Shown: piece by piece, positions 33,318 to 44,416 of the stretch | Layout: every line of letters begins with the position of its first letter | How positions within the stretch are numbered: the first letter of the stretch is position 1 | Notes under the pieces: generated by a model | Databases searched by the model: none | The model's input: only the letters and a program-made list of their open reading frames with translations | What the model was told of the DNA's origin: nothing | Assembly (NCBI GenBank): GCA_030142905.1 | Contig: JASJOG010000028.1 | Location: 2,218,501 to 2,282,500, forward strand | DNA length: 64,000 nucleotides | From: Heliopora coerulea | Taxonomy: Eukaryota > Cnidaria > Anthozoa > Scleralcyonacea > Helioporidae | Direction: 5' to 3' | Position numbers and translations under genes: made by a program

Positions 33318-34304
33318 TTACCTTGGTCTATGGTGGCCTTGGTATTGTGCCATCGAATCTATGCCCATCTTGTTCTCGAATTGAACAATCGCATCTAACT
33401 GTGCATTTATTGCAGTCTCATCTCGTCGAATTTCTCTCAGATTTTCCACAGTAGAATCAATTGACTTTATAGCATCAAGAATGTGGAACTCTTCGTCTTG
33501 TAATAGCTCAGTAAGGATTTTTGTTTTTCTCATGATAAGCCTGATAAACATGAGAGCAAAGAGAAAATCAAAACTGAGCATTTTCTGCTTGATTCTATTC
33601 CCCTTTGCGTTAACCTTCATTTCGACGCTATTCGCAGTGATTATTACATCAATTGCATTAAGAATGCGTTCATGACTTCGCCAAACAGCGTCGATGGACT
33701 CCGAATAGTAAATCTATCCGGTTTTTGATAAGTTCCTAAGCTTTAAGGAGTTTTCGACCTCTTTTGTGGCATTCTCAAAAACTTTATTTCTCTTGGTGCT
33801 ACTGCTGAAAAATAAATAGATATCTTCCATTCCGTGATACATCGATGTTACGATGGCGCTGTGATTGTAGCAATGTTCGTTGAAGGTGTTTGATCGATGT
33901 CCTTGACATGAAATATAAGGCACCAGTCGCTCCAAAGTATCGTGTAAGACTCTTTGGGCACCATTCATTCTTGCAGTCATTGATGGTGTAAAATCGTATG
34001 TCTGAAAAGAGAGCATATCTAAGTGAATATGATTGGCTGTTAAAGATCTAAGTATGTCCCCTGCTGTAGAAGCACCATGTTTGTAAGGGGATTCTTTCAC
34101 TTCAATTACTCTGTCACGCGGGACACCAGCAGAATCGACGTATCGTGCGGCAACAACTAGTTTGTCTTGATTTGAGGGATCTGGAGTGGTACGAGCAGAC
34201 ACAGAGTAAACACCAGCAGTAATAATTTCATCCCTTATCCTCTTTCTGACATCCTGAGCTAGTAACTGAATCAAGTGCTTGTTCCATGACTTTGTTAATG
34301 GCAC
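33318..34304 (-). pseudogene. hAT-like transposase fragment (DUF4371/ZMYM1-like), unit 2
   Basis: Better preserved than unit 1. One frame reads from QLLAQDVRKRIRDEIITAGV through FQTYDFTPSMTARMNGAQRV, YISCQGHRSNTFNEHC, MYHGMEDIYLFFSSSTKRNK and SLKLRNLSKT. A single stop follows (TAG 33716-33714, where the family has R-W). The frame then continues YYSESIDAVWRSHERILNAI to EIRRDETAINAQLDAIVQFE and ends at QYQGHHRPR (33318). The upstream frame is closed just before ~34304. Possibly a former exon of a larger hAT/ZMYM gene. Confidence 0.8.
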
Positions 34305-34856
34305 GTGAACAATTCTTTATTAGCTGCTCAGAAGGATCTCTAATCTTTAACGCAATGTCTTTGACCTTCACAACAAAACTTTCAGTTCTCTTGTCTTCTG
34401 CTGATCCTGCCTCAAGTAGAATATTTTAACATCGATGGAGGAAATGTGAAAGGGTCCCCAATTGCCCTGCACATGTTAGGCATGTTATGTTATCTCGGTT
34501 ATCATCGTTACCATATTCACTTTCTGAAGACAGTTCACCATGTGTTCCCTGTAAAGAGTCGATTTAAATTAGCATTATTATTCACCGCCGATCATGCAAG
34601 TTATCTTAGGTTTCAGAAAGTATTTATTATACATAGCAATAATTTATGAATGTCTGAACTAAAAACTCATTTACAAGTATAAAATCTTAAACTGGCGCCT
34701 AACATGTATTACTTTGCGTGCAATCTGTTTGGCTATCATCATTACCATATTTACTTTTTGCAAAGCATTTTCAGACCTTTCAGATGAGATTTTGGGTAGT
34801 TTGTTTCATCTAGAATTTTTCTTAACATATACTAACACAAATAGCTAGATTACAAA

Positions 34857-35084
34857 TCATGCATACAGATCAAGTTGGCTTACATCATAATCATGATTAA
34901 CCGCTACTGGAATGGAATCTGTTTCAGATGATGAGATAGATTCTGCAATCTCTTGAAAATCACTTCCTGGCTCACAAGGGTTTGACAACAGATTATCTTC
35001 CACGGAATCGGGCGTAATCTCTGAGAAATCAACTGCTTGATTAATATTGTTTGGCTGAAATGGAGAACGACCAGGAGCAAACAT
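34857..35084 (-). other. 75-codon frame upstream of the hAT relic, unit 2
   Basis: MFAPGRSPFQPNNINQAVDF, then an acidic serine-rich stretch (ESISSSETDSIPVAV), ends DVSQLDLYA. It lies on the same strand ~550 bp upstream of the hAT relic, so it could be the 5' exon of that gene. In unit 1 it is interrupted at 22011-22301. No domain is recognised. Confidence 0.3.
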
Positions 35085-35480
35085 TAAGGGCAGAGCAGTT
35101 GACTTATTTGCTTTTTATAAAACAAATTATGTACTAATTAAGTACTGAGATACTCTGACTCTGATACCGATTTGTCTTCCCCAGTCCTCCACTCGAAGTA
35201 CATATGCATAATATTTATAAACCTTCTGATTTAGCCAATAAACAAACAAACAAAGAAGGAGAAATCAGGACAATAATAAAACATTATTAGAGTACCAGAG
35301 ACAGCAAGACTTCCCTTAGCCACTGCAATTGAAAATCTTTTCCGCAAAGGATGTAATATATGAAAGATTTTTGTCTCCGCGTTGTGAGCAGATCTGTTAT
35401 ACTTTGGGAAGTTTTCACTTTTAATCTCGTTCTTGAAGATTGTACATTAAATTTTTCGCGATATGGCCTTTATCTCCTTT

Positions 35481-36860
35481 TCTTCCCCACATGTTTCCGT
35501 TTGGGAAAATGTCCAGTTAATCACTTTATTGAATACATATCAAATATAATTTGGATATTTTGCGTACTTAAGTGGTAAAATTTTGTATTGTCTGATTACT
35601 TCTATAGTTGTCACTTGTCAGTGTATAGATATGGGCTAGAGCAGTTGATTCTGGATAGATGACACTTCCATGTAATTGTTTAAAATCGATAGGAAGATAA
35701 GAAATATCAAAGGAACATTCACATTTATAGACAAGGAATTGTATAGCTTACCTTCCATGCTTGATTTCAGTTCATACAGCTCCACATCCTATGCAATTAA
35801 TTCCAGGAGTAAATTCAGCTCTGAGGACAGTATTATCCATTTACCCGTATCAAGATAAGTAAAGTAAAAAGCATTCAGCCATAAAGCATTACAAGAGGGC
35901 AACAGCGCGCCGCGCGTTTTCTAATAAGCAGTACTTCATGTTGCAAAGATACAAAAGATCCACAGACATCATTCCAAGATAGAGTGCGTGCACAAGTACC
36001 GCTGCACAACTGCTGAGTGTATAATGTACAGAATTCTGGATGACAGTGAATTGAGAAGTACTATTCTGGAATCTGTAAATAAATACGTCAATGTAATCGT
36101 CCGTTTTACTGCCAATTTTATAACTTTTAATTTACTCAAGTTTAACTCTGTGCAGCTACGACCCTGCGCCTGGGCTTCGTTGTCCTACTGCCCTGCAAGA
36201 TCTCTGATTGGCCTGCGAATGGGAGTTTATTGTATTTTGGGATGTGTAACACCCCCACACCCCCTTTGAGTTTCGCCCCTGGCAAAGACCTTTGAATGTA
36301 TTACTCATTTGAGTAACTATTGCGTATAAATCAGTAATAATTGATATTAACCCGTCATGTTTTTCTGACTTAATATGATTTTTTTCCCATGACATGATTA
36401 GCGTCAAACCATGACATGATTAGCCACAAAACCTCTTACCCGTAAGATGAAAACGAACAAGACAAAAGTTTCTCCTTAGTTTCTTGAGGTTTGAGTGAAA
36501 AATGTGATTTTGAAAGACACGTTTGATATAAGTCAAGAAAATCCTTACTCGTCAGGTGACGAGGCAAAGTAATGTCCATTGCTCTAAGCTAATCCCAGTT
36601 TTGAACATCCAAATTTTCCATCATTACTTTGAAATATCAATATTATACATTCGGTTATTCTAGTTTGTAATTCCATGCCTTCAAAATGTCTAAGACCTGA
36701 GAACCGAGGTCACATTAATTCTTGGCAGTTTGGGTTTACGTGATTTAGCGCAGTCGACCTCCTCAGGAAATACAGCTGATTTCAGCAGTCGAGACCGGCT
36801 CACATCGCTTAAGAAAAGTAGGTAAGAGTTTACATCAGGTTCCAGTTGCAGATCCCTAAA
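35481..36860 (+). other. Left part of unit 3: no gene
   Basis: Copy of 9740-11115, non-coding. Confidence 0.5.
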
Positions 36861-37108
36861 ATGTCGTCGAATTGTGGTATTTTTGCGATATGTTTTGCTT
36901 TCATTTGTGCAATCCTAATTTACAAGCTCATCAAAAACCTGACCGGGCCAAAAAAATGGCCTGCAACAGACGCCATAAAACGACACGACCTGTCAATAAA
37001 TCTAAGTCTTTATGGGAGCTGATTAAAGAACGTGATGTTTGTGGTAATATATGTTCGGCTATCTCAATTAAATGCGAGCAACGACTTTTGAAATATCATG
37101 TGTTCGTG
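36861..37108 (+). pseudogene. Acyltransferase N-terminal relic of unit 3, with unfilled PLE site
   Basis: MSSNCGIFAICFAFICAILI then YKLIKNLTGPK. After a shift at the A-run (~36950-36956) it reads NRRHKTTRPVNKSKSLWELI and KERDVCGNICSAISIKCEQR. The site cctgtcaataaatc at ~36988-37001 is the uninterrupted target of the PLE in units 1 and 2. It ends at the PLE tail at ~37109. Confidence 0.85.
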
Positions 37109-37335
37109 TCTTTTCGACTTATAAATTAGATACTTTTGTTCCCAAAGGTTTGAAGCTTAGGGGTTTCTTTTAATAATATGTTATATGTAAAAATTGTTTT
37201 TGGTATAAATAGGGGCTCCTCACCTTGTAATTTGTATTCTTGATAAAGGGGCAGCGCCCCGAAACGTTGGAGGCAATGCAATAAAGATTTTAATTTGTGA
37301 GGTTTTATAAATGTTTTTAAGATATCGAAGCTGGA
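37109..37335 (+). mobile_element. 5'-truncated PLE tail, unit 3
   Basis: YKLDTFVPKGLKLRGFF, a non-coding tail, and a degenerate hammerhead-like hairpin at 37236-37271. Confidence 0.78.
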
Positions 37336-37359
37336 GGTGTTTAATTTGTACATATTTAT

Positions 37360-37608
37360 AAAATTCATTACAAATTCATAAGGAAAATACAAAAGAAAAT
37401 CATAACCTTGTCGTATCTATATATATGATAAAGATACATGTGCCCTTGTATGTGAAGAAGTTCAATTTTTTCGGCTTCCGAAAGATAAATTTCCAAACTT
37501 TCTTCGCGAATTAGCGTATCAGGTGGTGAATTTAATAAGACATTTAAATCCCGATAAAGCACCGCTGCTCGGTTTTTAAATATTACATATAGGTATGTAT
37601 CCATAAGT
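37360..37608 (-). repeat. Dispersed repeat with 78-codon frame, unit 3
   Basis: Copy of 13920-14170 with an in-frame loss of one codon (ELLHIQGHMY against ELLHHIKGHMY). Confidence 0.5.
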
Positions 37609-37729
37609 TTCGTTCACTCAAGAATGTCGTGTGCAAGCTCGAGGACTGGTATGTTGTATACAAAACCTTACTTAGGTTACTAAGGTCCATATTGAAGCAA
37701 ATCGATTTGGTCTGGCTACATTATAACTA

Positions 37730-38750
37730 TGTTAGATATCAGTTTCTTTATTTCGGTAGAGACACGTCAACGAGGAGGAGGACGTTTTTTGGTATCACCA
37801 AACAATGCACGATAGCTAAGATCCTTTTTTCTTCTTGTGTCAAGTTGCTTTTAGAATAACTGGATACGACCTGATCAGGGTTGATCGTCGAGCATTAAAC
37901 ATTTTACGAAATGCTCGACAATCAAACCTGATGAGGTCGTATTCAATTATTATAACTATGATTTGCGAATGTTTAATCAGTGGTCAGTTTTTTCAGAAAT
38001 TCTGACTGTAGGTAATTCTCTCCTTGATGTCTGTTTGTGCTTGCTTTTCTCTGCTCTGCTTATTTGGGAAGGAACGTCTTTTTTCATCGTTTTTGTGGGC
38101 AATTTCAATGGACAGTGATTGACAATGGAAGTTGAGCAATCAGATATATTTTGAGCACATGTTTTGCTCTGCGAGGTGAATGGGTTATTTGGAATGTGAC
38201 GTAATCCGCAAGCACTTTCGAAAAAGACTTTTCGGTAGAAAATGAACATGCTGTCAACCCTAATCCTTATGGTAAGATTAAAATGTAACAGTCTTTGTTG
38301 TGGTTGTGATTGTAAAGTTTCATACAAAACTCATGACTTAATTCTAGATAGAATAATCATTATGTCGTACTTGACAGTCAGCAAATAATCTGATACGTAG
38401 GTTGGACTCGTACAAACCAGAGCAAGGATTTAACAACACTAACTTTGCATATAATGATCTTGAAAATTCGATAACGTAAATAAAAACCTTTTAAGCTACA
38501 CCGATAGCATTGCTCGTGACATTTTCAAGAGGTGTAATAATGGTGGTAGGATCAGAATTCTTAATTACAGGACAAGATAATAACGCCGTAAATCCTAACC
38601 CAGACAAAACTCAAACTTTTGCAATTTTCATGGTACCATCGTCTAGCTATAGCTCAGGTGCTATTTTCATGATACATTGCATTGGCATTCCACAAATCCT
38701 ATTTGCACTTTATCCCAAACAAGACCTTCGTAGCTATATTCCCAAACTAA
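37730..38750 (+). repeat. LTR-like block, unit 3
   Basis: Copy of 14292-15310, starting TGTTAG at 37730. Confidence 0.62.
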
Positions 38751-39488
38751 ATAAGATGTATGGGGATCTTTGATATTTAAATGTTATTATTCTCACCTCA
38801 AGGTCAAAAGACGATGGTTGAACTAATCAAAGAATTGTCAAAACGTTTGGTGATCTCGCGGGAAACGTGCACGTTTCAAACATGAAGAAAGGTTAAGAAT
38901 ATTGCACATCCGACGACAGTTTACAGAAAGCAGAAAAAGAGTTTTGAACTTTTTACACTTATGAAAAACTACTCCGCATAAGTCAGCTACAACTGACAAG
39001 CATGTTAATATTATTTTTGATATATTGATGTCAATTGATAAGAACCAGAACATGATTAGCGAGTCGAACCCAGAGTCGGTCTTAACCGTGAGGTGACAAG
39101 GAACGACATAGCAATCTGTTGTTGATTTCTTATGGTTTGAGTGCAGAACTTGCTTTTAAAAAACAGTTTTAACATCCTTAAAAAAGGTTCTTCGTCTTCA
39201 CATGACCAGGCATAATATTGCTCATTCTTGTAAGTTAATACAATTGAACACCCAGACTTCATACTATAACTTCAAACATCAACGTTAATACGTTTGCTTA
39301 GTTTATACATCCTTTTTTGGCGGCAGAATGTCTTAGTTTTTAAGAGAACTGAGGTCACATGAATTCTTAGGAATTTGGTATCACATGACTTGTTTGAACA
39401 CGCGACCTGTTCAGAGGACACCGTTGATTTCACCACTCCCAACGTGCTCACGAGCAAGAGCTTTTATTAGGCAAAAGAAATTTGTAAA

Positions 39489-41006
39489 ATGTCGTTTAGT
39501 AGCGGATTCCTTCCAATATGCTTTGTTTTGATATGTGCTATCCTAATTTACAAGGTCATGAAAAAGCTGACCAGATCAACAAGTGTGATCCGCAACAGAC
39601 ATCATAAAACGATGCGACCTCTCGGTAAAGTAGAGTCAATGGCGGAGCTTTTGCAAGAACGGGATGGTTCAGGGAATTTATGTTTGATTCTCTCGCTTAA
39701 ATCCGAGCAGCCGCTGTTGACAGAATCCGTGTACGATGCCCTCGTGCTCTTAACCAAACGACAACCCATACTCAGGGCAATTGTTACTTCATTATCAACT
39801 TCAGTTGCAGATAAATATTTTGAAGTCGTTGACCACATCAATATTGATTTCACAACCTCTGATGTTAAAGCTCGTGAATGGCAAGATATGTGGTATGATT
39901 TTACGTCCTCTCCCCATGGATCTCGTCAGTTGTGGCGCGCTGCGCTGCTGCAGGAAGAATACATTCCAGATACTGAGATTTACATTAATACATTGGTGTT
40001 TAAATTTAGTCATTCGTGCATTGATGGAGTTTCCCTAATGGAGTTTTGCAAGCAGTTTCTTTATTACCTTAACAGTGTCGCTGATGGAACATTAACTAAG
40101 GAGTCAAACATAGGAAATTTCGATTTGATGCCGAGCCTCTTTGAAGTCATTCACCAGAGGCCTTGGTCGGCTTGGCTTAAATATATAGGTGTTCCTGAAG
40201 TATGGAACGTGTTACTGAAGACGTTTATTCGTGTGCTCACGAAATTTAAGCCAAAGTGTCCGATATACGAGCGTTTTCCTCCATCACTTTCCTCGAAGAG
40301 TGATGAGAGAACAAGAATTATCGTGAAAGTTTTCAGTGAGGATGAAACATTGAAATTTGTAGACATTTGCCGATCAAAGAGGTGTAGTGTGACTGGGGCA
40401 TTAATGGCTGCTGTTCACATAGCTTGATGTCGACTTCTTGGTGAAGATTTTCCAGTGCCTGCCCGGTTAGAAAATGCTCTGGCTATCAATGGTCAACGGA
40501 ATTGCAAACCAAAACCACCAGAAGAATATCTTGGTCTGTATGCTTTAGGTCACACTCTCTTTATGCCATTTGTTAAAAGGGATGTGGGCTTTTGGCAGTT
40601 TTCTGAAGAAACCACCTCAATGATTCATAGCGCATTGAATAAGGAGTTGCATATTAAGCAAACTGTATCTATAATAAATGCATTTAGTGCTGAGGAGCTG
40701 TGTAATGAATTACATTCGTCATCCGATCCAGAAACTATGATACATTTGTCAACATGTAACGTTCTTTCCAATTTGGGTTCGTTTGATTTTGGTAAAGAAC
40801 AACATTACAAATATGATGTTCATGAATGTCTGGTTACCAGTGTGGTTGGAAAATTAGCTGGTACATTTATCCATGCCATTACAACTGTAAATGACAAATT
40901 ATCTTGGATCATCTCGAGCAGTAGGTCTCGGGTAGAAGAGGATAGAGCACAACAGTTTGCGAAACTGTGTTTTAACACTTTGAATGAAATTAATGAAGTG
41001 AACTGA
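39489..41006 (+). pseudogene. HxxxD acyltransferase, gene C, one nonsense codon
   Basis: ATG 39489 opens MSFSSGFLPICFVLICAILI. The frame stays open through the catalytic HSCIDG (His 175, Asp 179) to codon 312, where TGA (40425-40427) replaces TTT of genes A and B. The same frame then runs on without shift to the usual C-terminus (FGKEQHYKYDVHECL ... LNEINEVN, stop at 41006). Turning TTT into TGA takes two substitutions, or one from a Leu TTA intermediate. Apart from that codon the gene looks well kept, so it may be recently dead, carry a read-through stop, or contain a sequence error. Its 5' and 3' parts differ much more from A/B than its middle. The AATAAA seen after A and B is missing. Confidence 0.85.
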
Positions 41007-41169
41007 ACAGCAGTGTTTATATCCAGAGTCCATCATATCCTCATGTCAATTCCATGCAACTGAACTTGAAGTGATTGAGCACTATTCTAACTATATGTTG
41101 ATGTACTTTTGTCGTTATGACCAAAATAACACTTGTAAGTGTAAGATGCAAAAGTAGCATTTATTGAAA

Positions 41170-41520
41170 AATGTGAAGCAAATGAAGAGAATGTCGTACA
41201 CTTACAGAAATGTTACATGCAATTTCATGTACGGAAAATAATATTTCCTATGAGTATTTTTCATATATGAAACGAAAATTTCATATGTGAAATTGATTTT
41301 TATTTGCAAATGTTCCATTTGATATGTGAAATAGTTTCTTCGGAGAGTACGACCTCTCGTGTAAAATTTTGAAGCAATTCATTTGACATTTGAATTAGGT
41401 GTTTCCTATGTCAAAATTTTCCGATTTCATGTGTGAAATGAAAATTTCATACGTGAAAATTTTCCAGTTTCATATGCTTTTCCCCAGTGAAATGACATGA
41501 AATTTTTGTGTGGGTAGTGT
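41170..41520 (+). repeat. tttcatatgtgaaat repeat block, unit 3
   Basis: A diverged version of 17690-18030 with words such as tttcatatgtgaaatt and tcatatatgaaacgaa, 3' of gene C. Confidence 0.6.
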
Positions 41521-42054
41521 AGATTATTCACTAGTAAGAACTTGCTTTTCGTACTTAAAGTGTAAGAGCACGAGGGTATCATTTTGTGGTAAGTTTAAAA
41601 GGGAAATATTTTTATTATCGATGGTTTCCATTTTGATGTTTTTAAAAAGATTAAATTTACCATAGTAGCACATTGGTTATTTGTAGTTAAGTCTGTAAGA
41701 TACGTCATTTGAATATCAAGGCTTCGTAACGTTGAGCGAATAAACGCGGAATAAGGCATAAATAATCATAGCTGCCATGACGGGTGATTCGTACCCGACT
41801 TGTTTTTAGTTTTTTAAATTTTTCTAAATAAAGATAATCTAGCAAAATGTGCAGATTTTTATCAAAATTTCAAGGCAGATATTTTGACGTGTGCACCATG
41901 GGTACATTGTTGTTGTTGTGGCAACTCGAGTTTTCAATGGTACTTTACTTGTTTTTGAATACTGTTGTTTTGTTTGTAGATTTGAGGGTTGGCAATGCGA
42001 TAAGAATTGCTTTGATAAGCTTAAAACTGTAATCTATTGCTACGCTATTTTGAC
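41521..42054 (+). other. Unit 3 diverged 3' flank
   Basis: Recognisably related to 18031-18780 of unit 1 (gtacattgttgttgttgtgg, 'ttgaatactgttgttttgtt', 'gagggttggcaatgcg') but clearly diverged. No gene is visible. Confidence 0.5.
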
Positions 42055-42340
42055 GGATATAAGGGAATTGAAGATATTGAAGTTAAGATAATAGATGGAA
42101 CTGATGTTGATGATAGTACGTTTAGAGAAGGGTTTTGGACTTATAAATTAGATACCTTTGTTTCGAAAGGTTTGAAACTTAGGGGTTTCTTTTTATAATA
42201 TGTTAATTGTAAAAATTGTTTTTGGTATAAATAGGGGCTCCTCACCTTGTAATTCGTATTCTTGGTAAAAAGGCAGCGCCCCGAAACGTTGGCGACGATG
42301 CAATAAAAATTTTAATCTGTGAGGTTTTATAAATGTTTTT
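42055..42340 (+). mobile_element. 5'-truncated PLE tail with GIY-YIG C-terminus
   Basis: The frame reads GIEDIEVKIIDGTDVDDSTF, REGFWTYKLDTFVSKGLKLR and GFFL-stop, the usual end of a PLE GIY-YIG domain (compare the 852-residue protein, KIIDVTDVRDPTAREGFW). The tail has aggggctcctcacc and the hairpin 42258-42294 (cttggtaaaaaggcagcgcc / ccgaaacgttgg). It is the same family as the short tails in units 1-3 but an independent, longer insertion. Confidence 0.82.
42258..42294 (+). ncRNA. Degenerate hammerhead-like hairpin
   Basis: The CCGAAACG box and position match PLE hammerheads, but the 5' box reads cttggtaaa and stem II is imperfect. Likely inactive. Confidence 0.35.
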
Positions 42341-42362
42341 AAGATATGGAAGCTGGAGGTGT

Positions 42363-42363
42363 T

Positions 42364-42446
<83 letters not shown>
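42363..42446. repeat. (TATC)n microsatellite
   Basis: About 20 near-perfect copies of tatc. Confidence 0.95.
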
Positions 42447-42447
<1 letters not shown>

Positions 42448-42450
42448 ATA

Positions 42451-42744
42451 CAGGGTGTCCCAAAAAAAACGAAAACTATTGAAATCACCAATAACAATTT
42501 AATTGTTAGAATTTGAATGCCTTAGCACTCTGTTGGTCCCCACGAGTGCATAAATGGTTGATATAAGTAATTTTATACATTCCCACGGGCAAAAAATCGC
42601 GTACTTTACAAGGCGATTTTCTTACCTAAATTTTCGTACATGCACCTTGTCAATATTTTACGCATCATTACGTTTAGCTTTTTCGTAGGGCATTCAAATT
42701 TTAACAAGTGATTTCAATAGTTTTCGTTTTTTGGGGATACCCTG
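42451..42744. mobile_element. Mariner-type MITE, 294 bp
   Basis: Ends cagggtgtcccaaaaaa and (reversed) cagggtatccccaaaaaacg, flanked by TA on both sides (42449-42450 and 42745-42746). The inverted arms run ~75-80 bp inward (gaaaactattgaaatcac, gaatttgaatgcc). No transposase. TA duplication and CAGGG(T) ends fit a non-autonomous mariner/Tc1 relative. Confidence 0.88.
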
Positions 42745-42799
42745 TATATGTTCATTCAGAGCTGTACTGATGAGGTGTGGTAGAGCCAAAAAACCAGCC

Positions 42800-44330
42800 A
42801 ACACCAAGAACTTAAAACCAATATAAACCATCTAATATAAATTCTATATCAATTTTTTATTATTTTCTGCATTTCGGGGCCTGCCCCTTTACCAAGAATT
42901 AACACGATAGCAGATAGAACTAACTTATATACAAAAATCTTTTCTAATTACTATATATCTTTACAATATATTGAGGGATACAAACTGTAAATTAAAAGTC
43001 CTGAAGGTTTAGCCCATATGGTAAAAATGTATTTAATTTATATACCCAAAAACTCTCTCTCGCCGTGGGATCCCTTGTATCCGTCTTATCAATAATTTTC
43101 ACAACCAAATCACTTAAACCCTCATGGCCATTTTTAAAAAATTGTGAATACAAGTGTTCCTCTGGGATATTTTGTTGTCCTCTACCGTATCTGTTAACAC
43201 AACTCTTGTGGTTATTAAAGCGTATCCTAAATGCATTGATTGTGCTACCAATGTATTGTCTACCACACCCTTTACACTTAATGAGATAAACAACCCCACC
43301 GGAATCACCATCAAATTCATAATTAATCACATACTTTCTATTCCCCAAACTATCTGTAAAACTTTCCTCTTCTTCCACAAAATTGCAAATTTGACATCTT
43401 GTCTTACCGCACTTAACCATACCCCCTTTATTAAACCGCCTATTTCCAACTTTACTTCTTACTAACTCATCCTTTAAATTCTTTGGTCTTCGAAAACTTA
43501 TCCGAGGTGGTTCGGTAAGGATTGCCTCAGGTCATCCAAAGCATGCAAGATATTAATAAATTCCCTCATTTTATTCCCAATACGGGACAACGCTGGATGA
43601 AAATCTGTCGACAGCGTTACTCTTTCGTCCGAATCATCACAGCCCGAATCCCGAGAAAGTAAGCTACTTCTATCAACCTCCCTCGCTCTTTGTATTGATT
43701 ATCTAACTCCCAGATTTAAAGCTTCTCTTAGTTAAATAACTGTTAAATTTGATAACCCTATTCTCAAAAACTTCCTCTGAACTACAAATCCTTTTTAGTC
43801 TTAATGCTTTACCGTAAGGTATACCCTTTTTTACATGTCTGGAGTGACATGAAGCATAATCCAGGTATTGATGTGTATCTGTCTTCTTACAATACACATC
43901 TGTACGCAGACTACCTTCGAATAATTTGATTTTTACATCCAAATATGGCAATTCTATTTTACACCATTCCCATGTGTACTTTATGGTTGAATGGTAAGAA
44001 TTTACATAATCAAAAAAATCTTGAAGTTTGTCCTCACCATGCTACCAGATGAACCACACATCATCCAAAAATCTCCACCAGACCCATGGTTTCAGAATCA
44101 CTTCGCTCAATATTTTTTCCTCCAATCTAGCCAAAAAGATATTGGCGTATGCTGGTGGAAATTTAGTAACTATAGCAGTGCCCATTCTCTGGCTATAAGA
44201 ATCGCCATTAAATTCAAAATAATTAGTTTCTAAAATTATCCTTGCCAAATCAACCAAATCATCCTTATCATGATTATCATCCAAAATGGCATCATCCAAA
44301 TTATCATCCCAATCGTCCTTATGTAATTAA
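42800..44330 (-). mobile_element. Penelope-like element, second family, decayed minus copy
   Basis: Minus-strand pieces in order: LVDLARIILETNYFEFNGDS, MGTAIVTKFPPAYANIFLAR and WWRFLDDVWFIW (44299-44042; the catalytic loop is FLDD and the usual IGTKF is IVTKF); MPYLDVKIKLFEG, TDTHQYLDYASCHSRHVKKG (43951-43703); MVKCGKTRCQIC, GGVVYLIKCKGCGRQYIGST, TARESFWVYKLNTFLPYGLN (43420-42992, GIY-YIG). Frames are broken between them and the N-terminal half is absent. A tail hairpin lies at 42866-42900. It faces an inverted partial copy at 44322-45770. Confidence 0.85.
42866..42900 (-). ncRNA. Hammerhead-like hairpin of second PLE family, minus copy
   Basis: Minus strand: cttggtaaaggggc, aggccccgaaat. 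The 5' core is non-canonical and GAAAC has become GAAAT. Probably decayed. Confidence 0.35.
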
Positions 44331-44416
44331 TTATGAATTTGATTGTGATTCCGGGTTGTTTATCTCATTAAATGTAAAAGGTGTGGTAAACAATACATTT
44401 GTAGCACAATTAGTGC

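Larger units (their letters stand above)
22765..35480 (+). repeat. Tandem array unit 2 (~12.7 kb)
   Basis: This is the second copy of the unit, with the same gene order as unit 1: N-terminal relic split by a PLE, PLE tail, LTR-like block, gene B, gtgaaat-rich block, hAT relic. The PLE core is inverted relative to unit 1. Confidence 0.9.
35481..42055 (+). repeat. Tandem array unit 3 (partial, mosaic)
   Basis: From 35481 to ~39200 it is nearly identical to unit 2 but lacks the palindromic PLE. From ~39200 to 42055 it is only moderately similar to units 1 and 2, except for a ~400-bp near-identical patch at 39737-40137 inside the gene. It ends where a PLE tail starts. There is no hAT relic. Confidence 0.85.

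Noticed and set aside
9740..35480. Units 1 and 2 as an assembly duplication of two haplotypes
   Set aside because: This cannot be fully excluded without reads. However, tandem placement in one contig, the inverted PLE core, the unit 1-only insertion and the fused, diverged third unit fit a real array better.
42766..42800. Hammerhead at ctgatgaggtgtgg
   Set aside because: It has the CUGAUGA word, but no paired stem II and no GAAA box follows.
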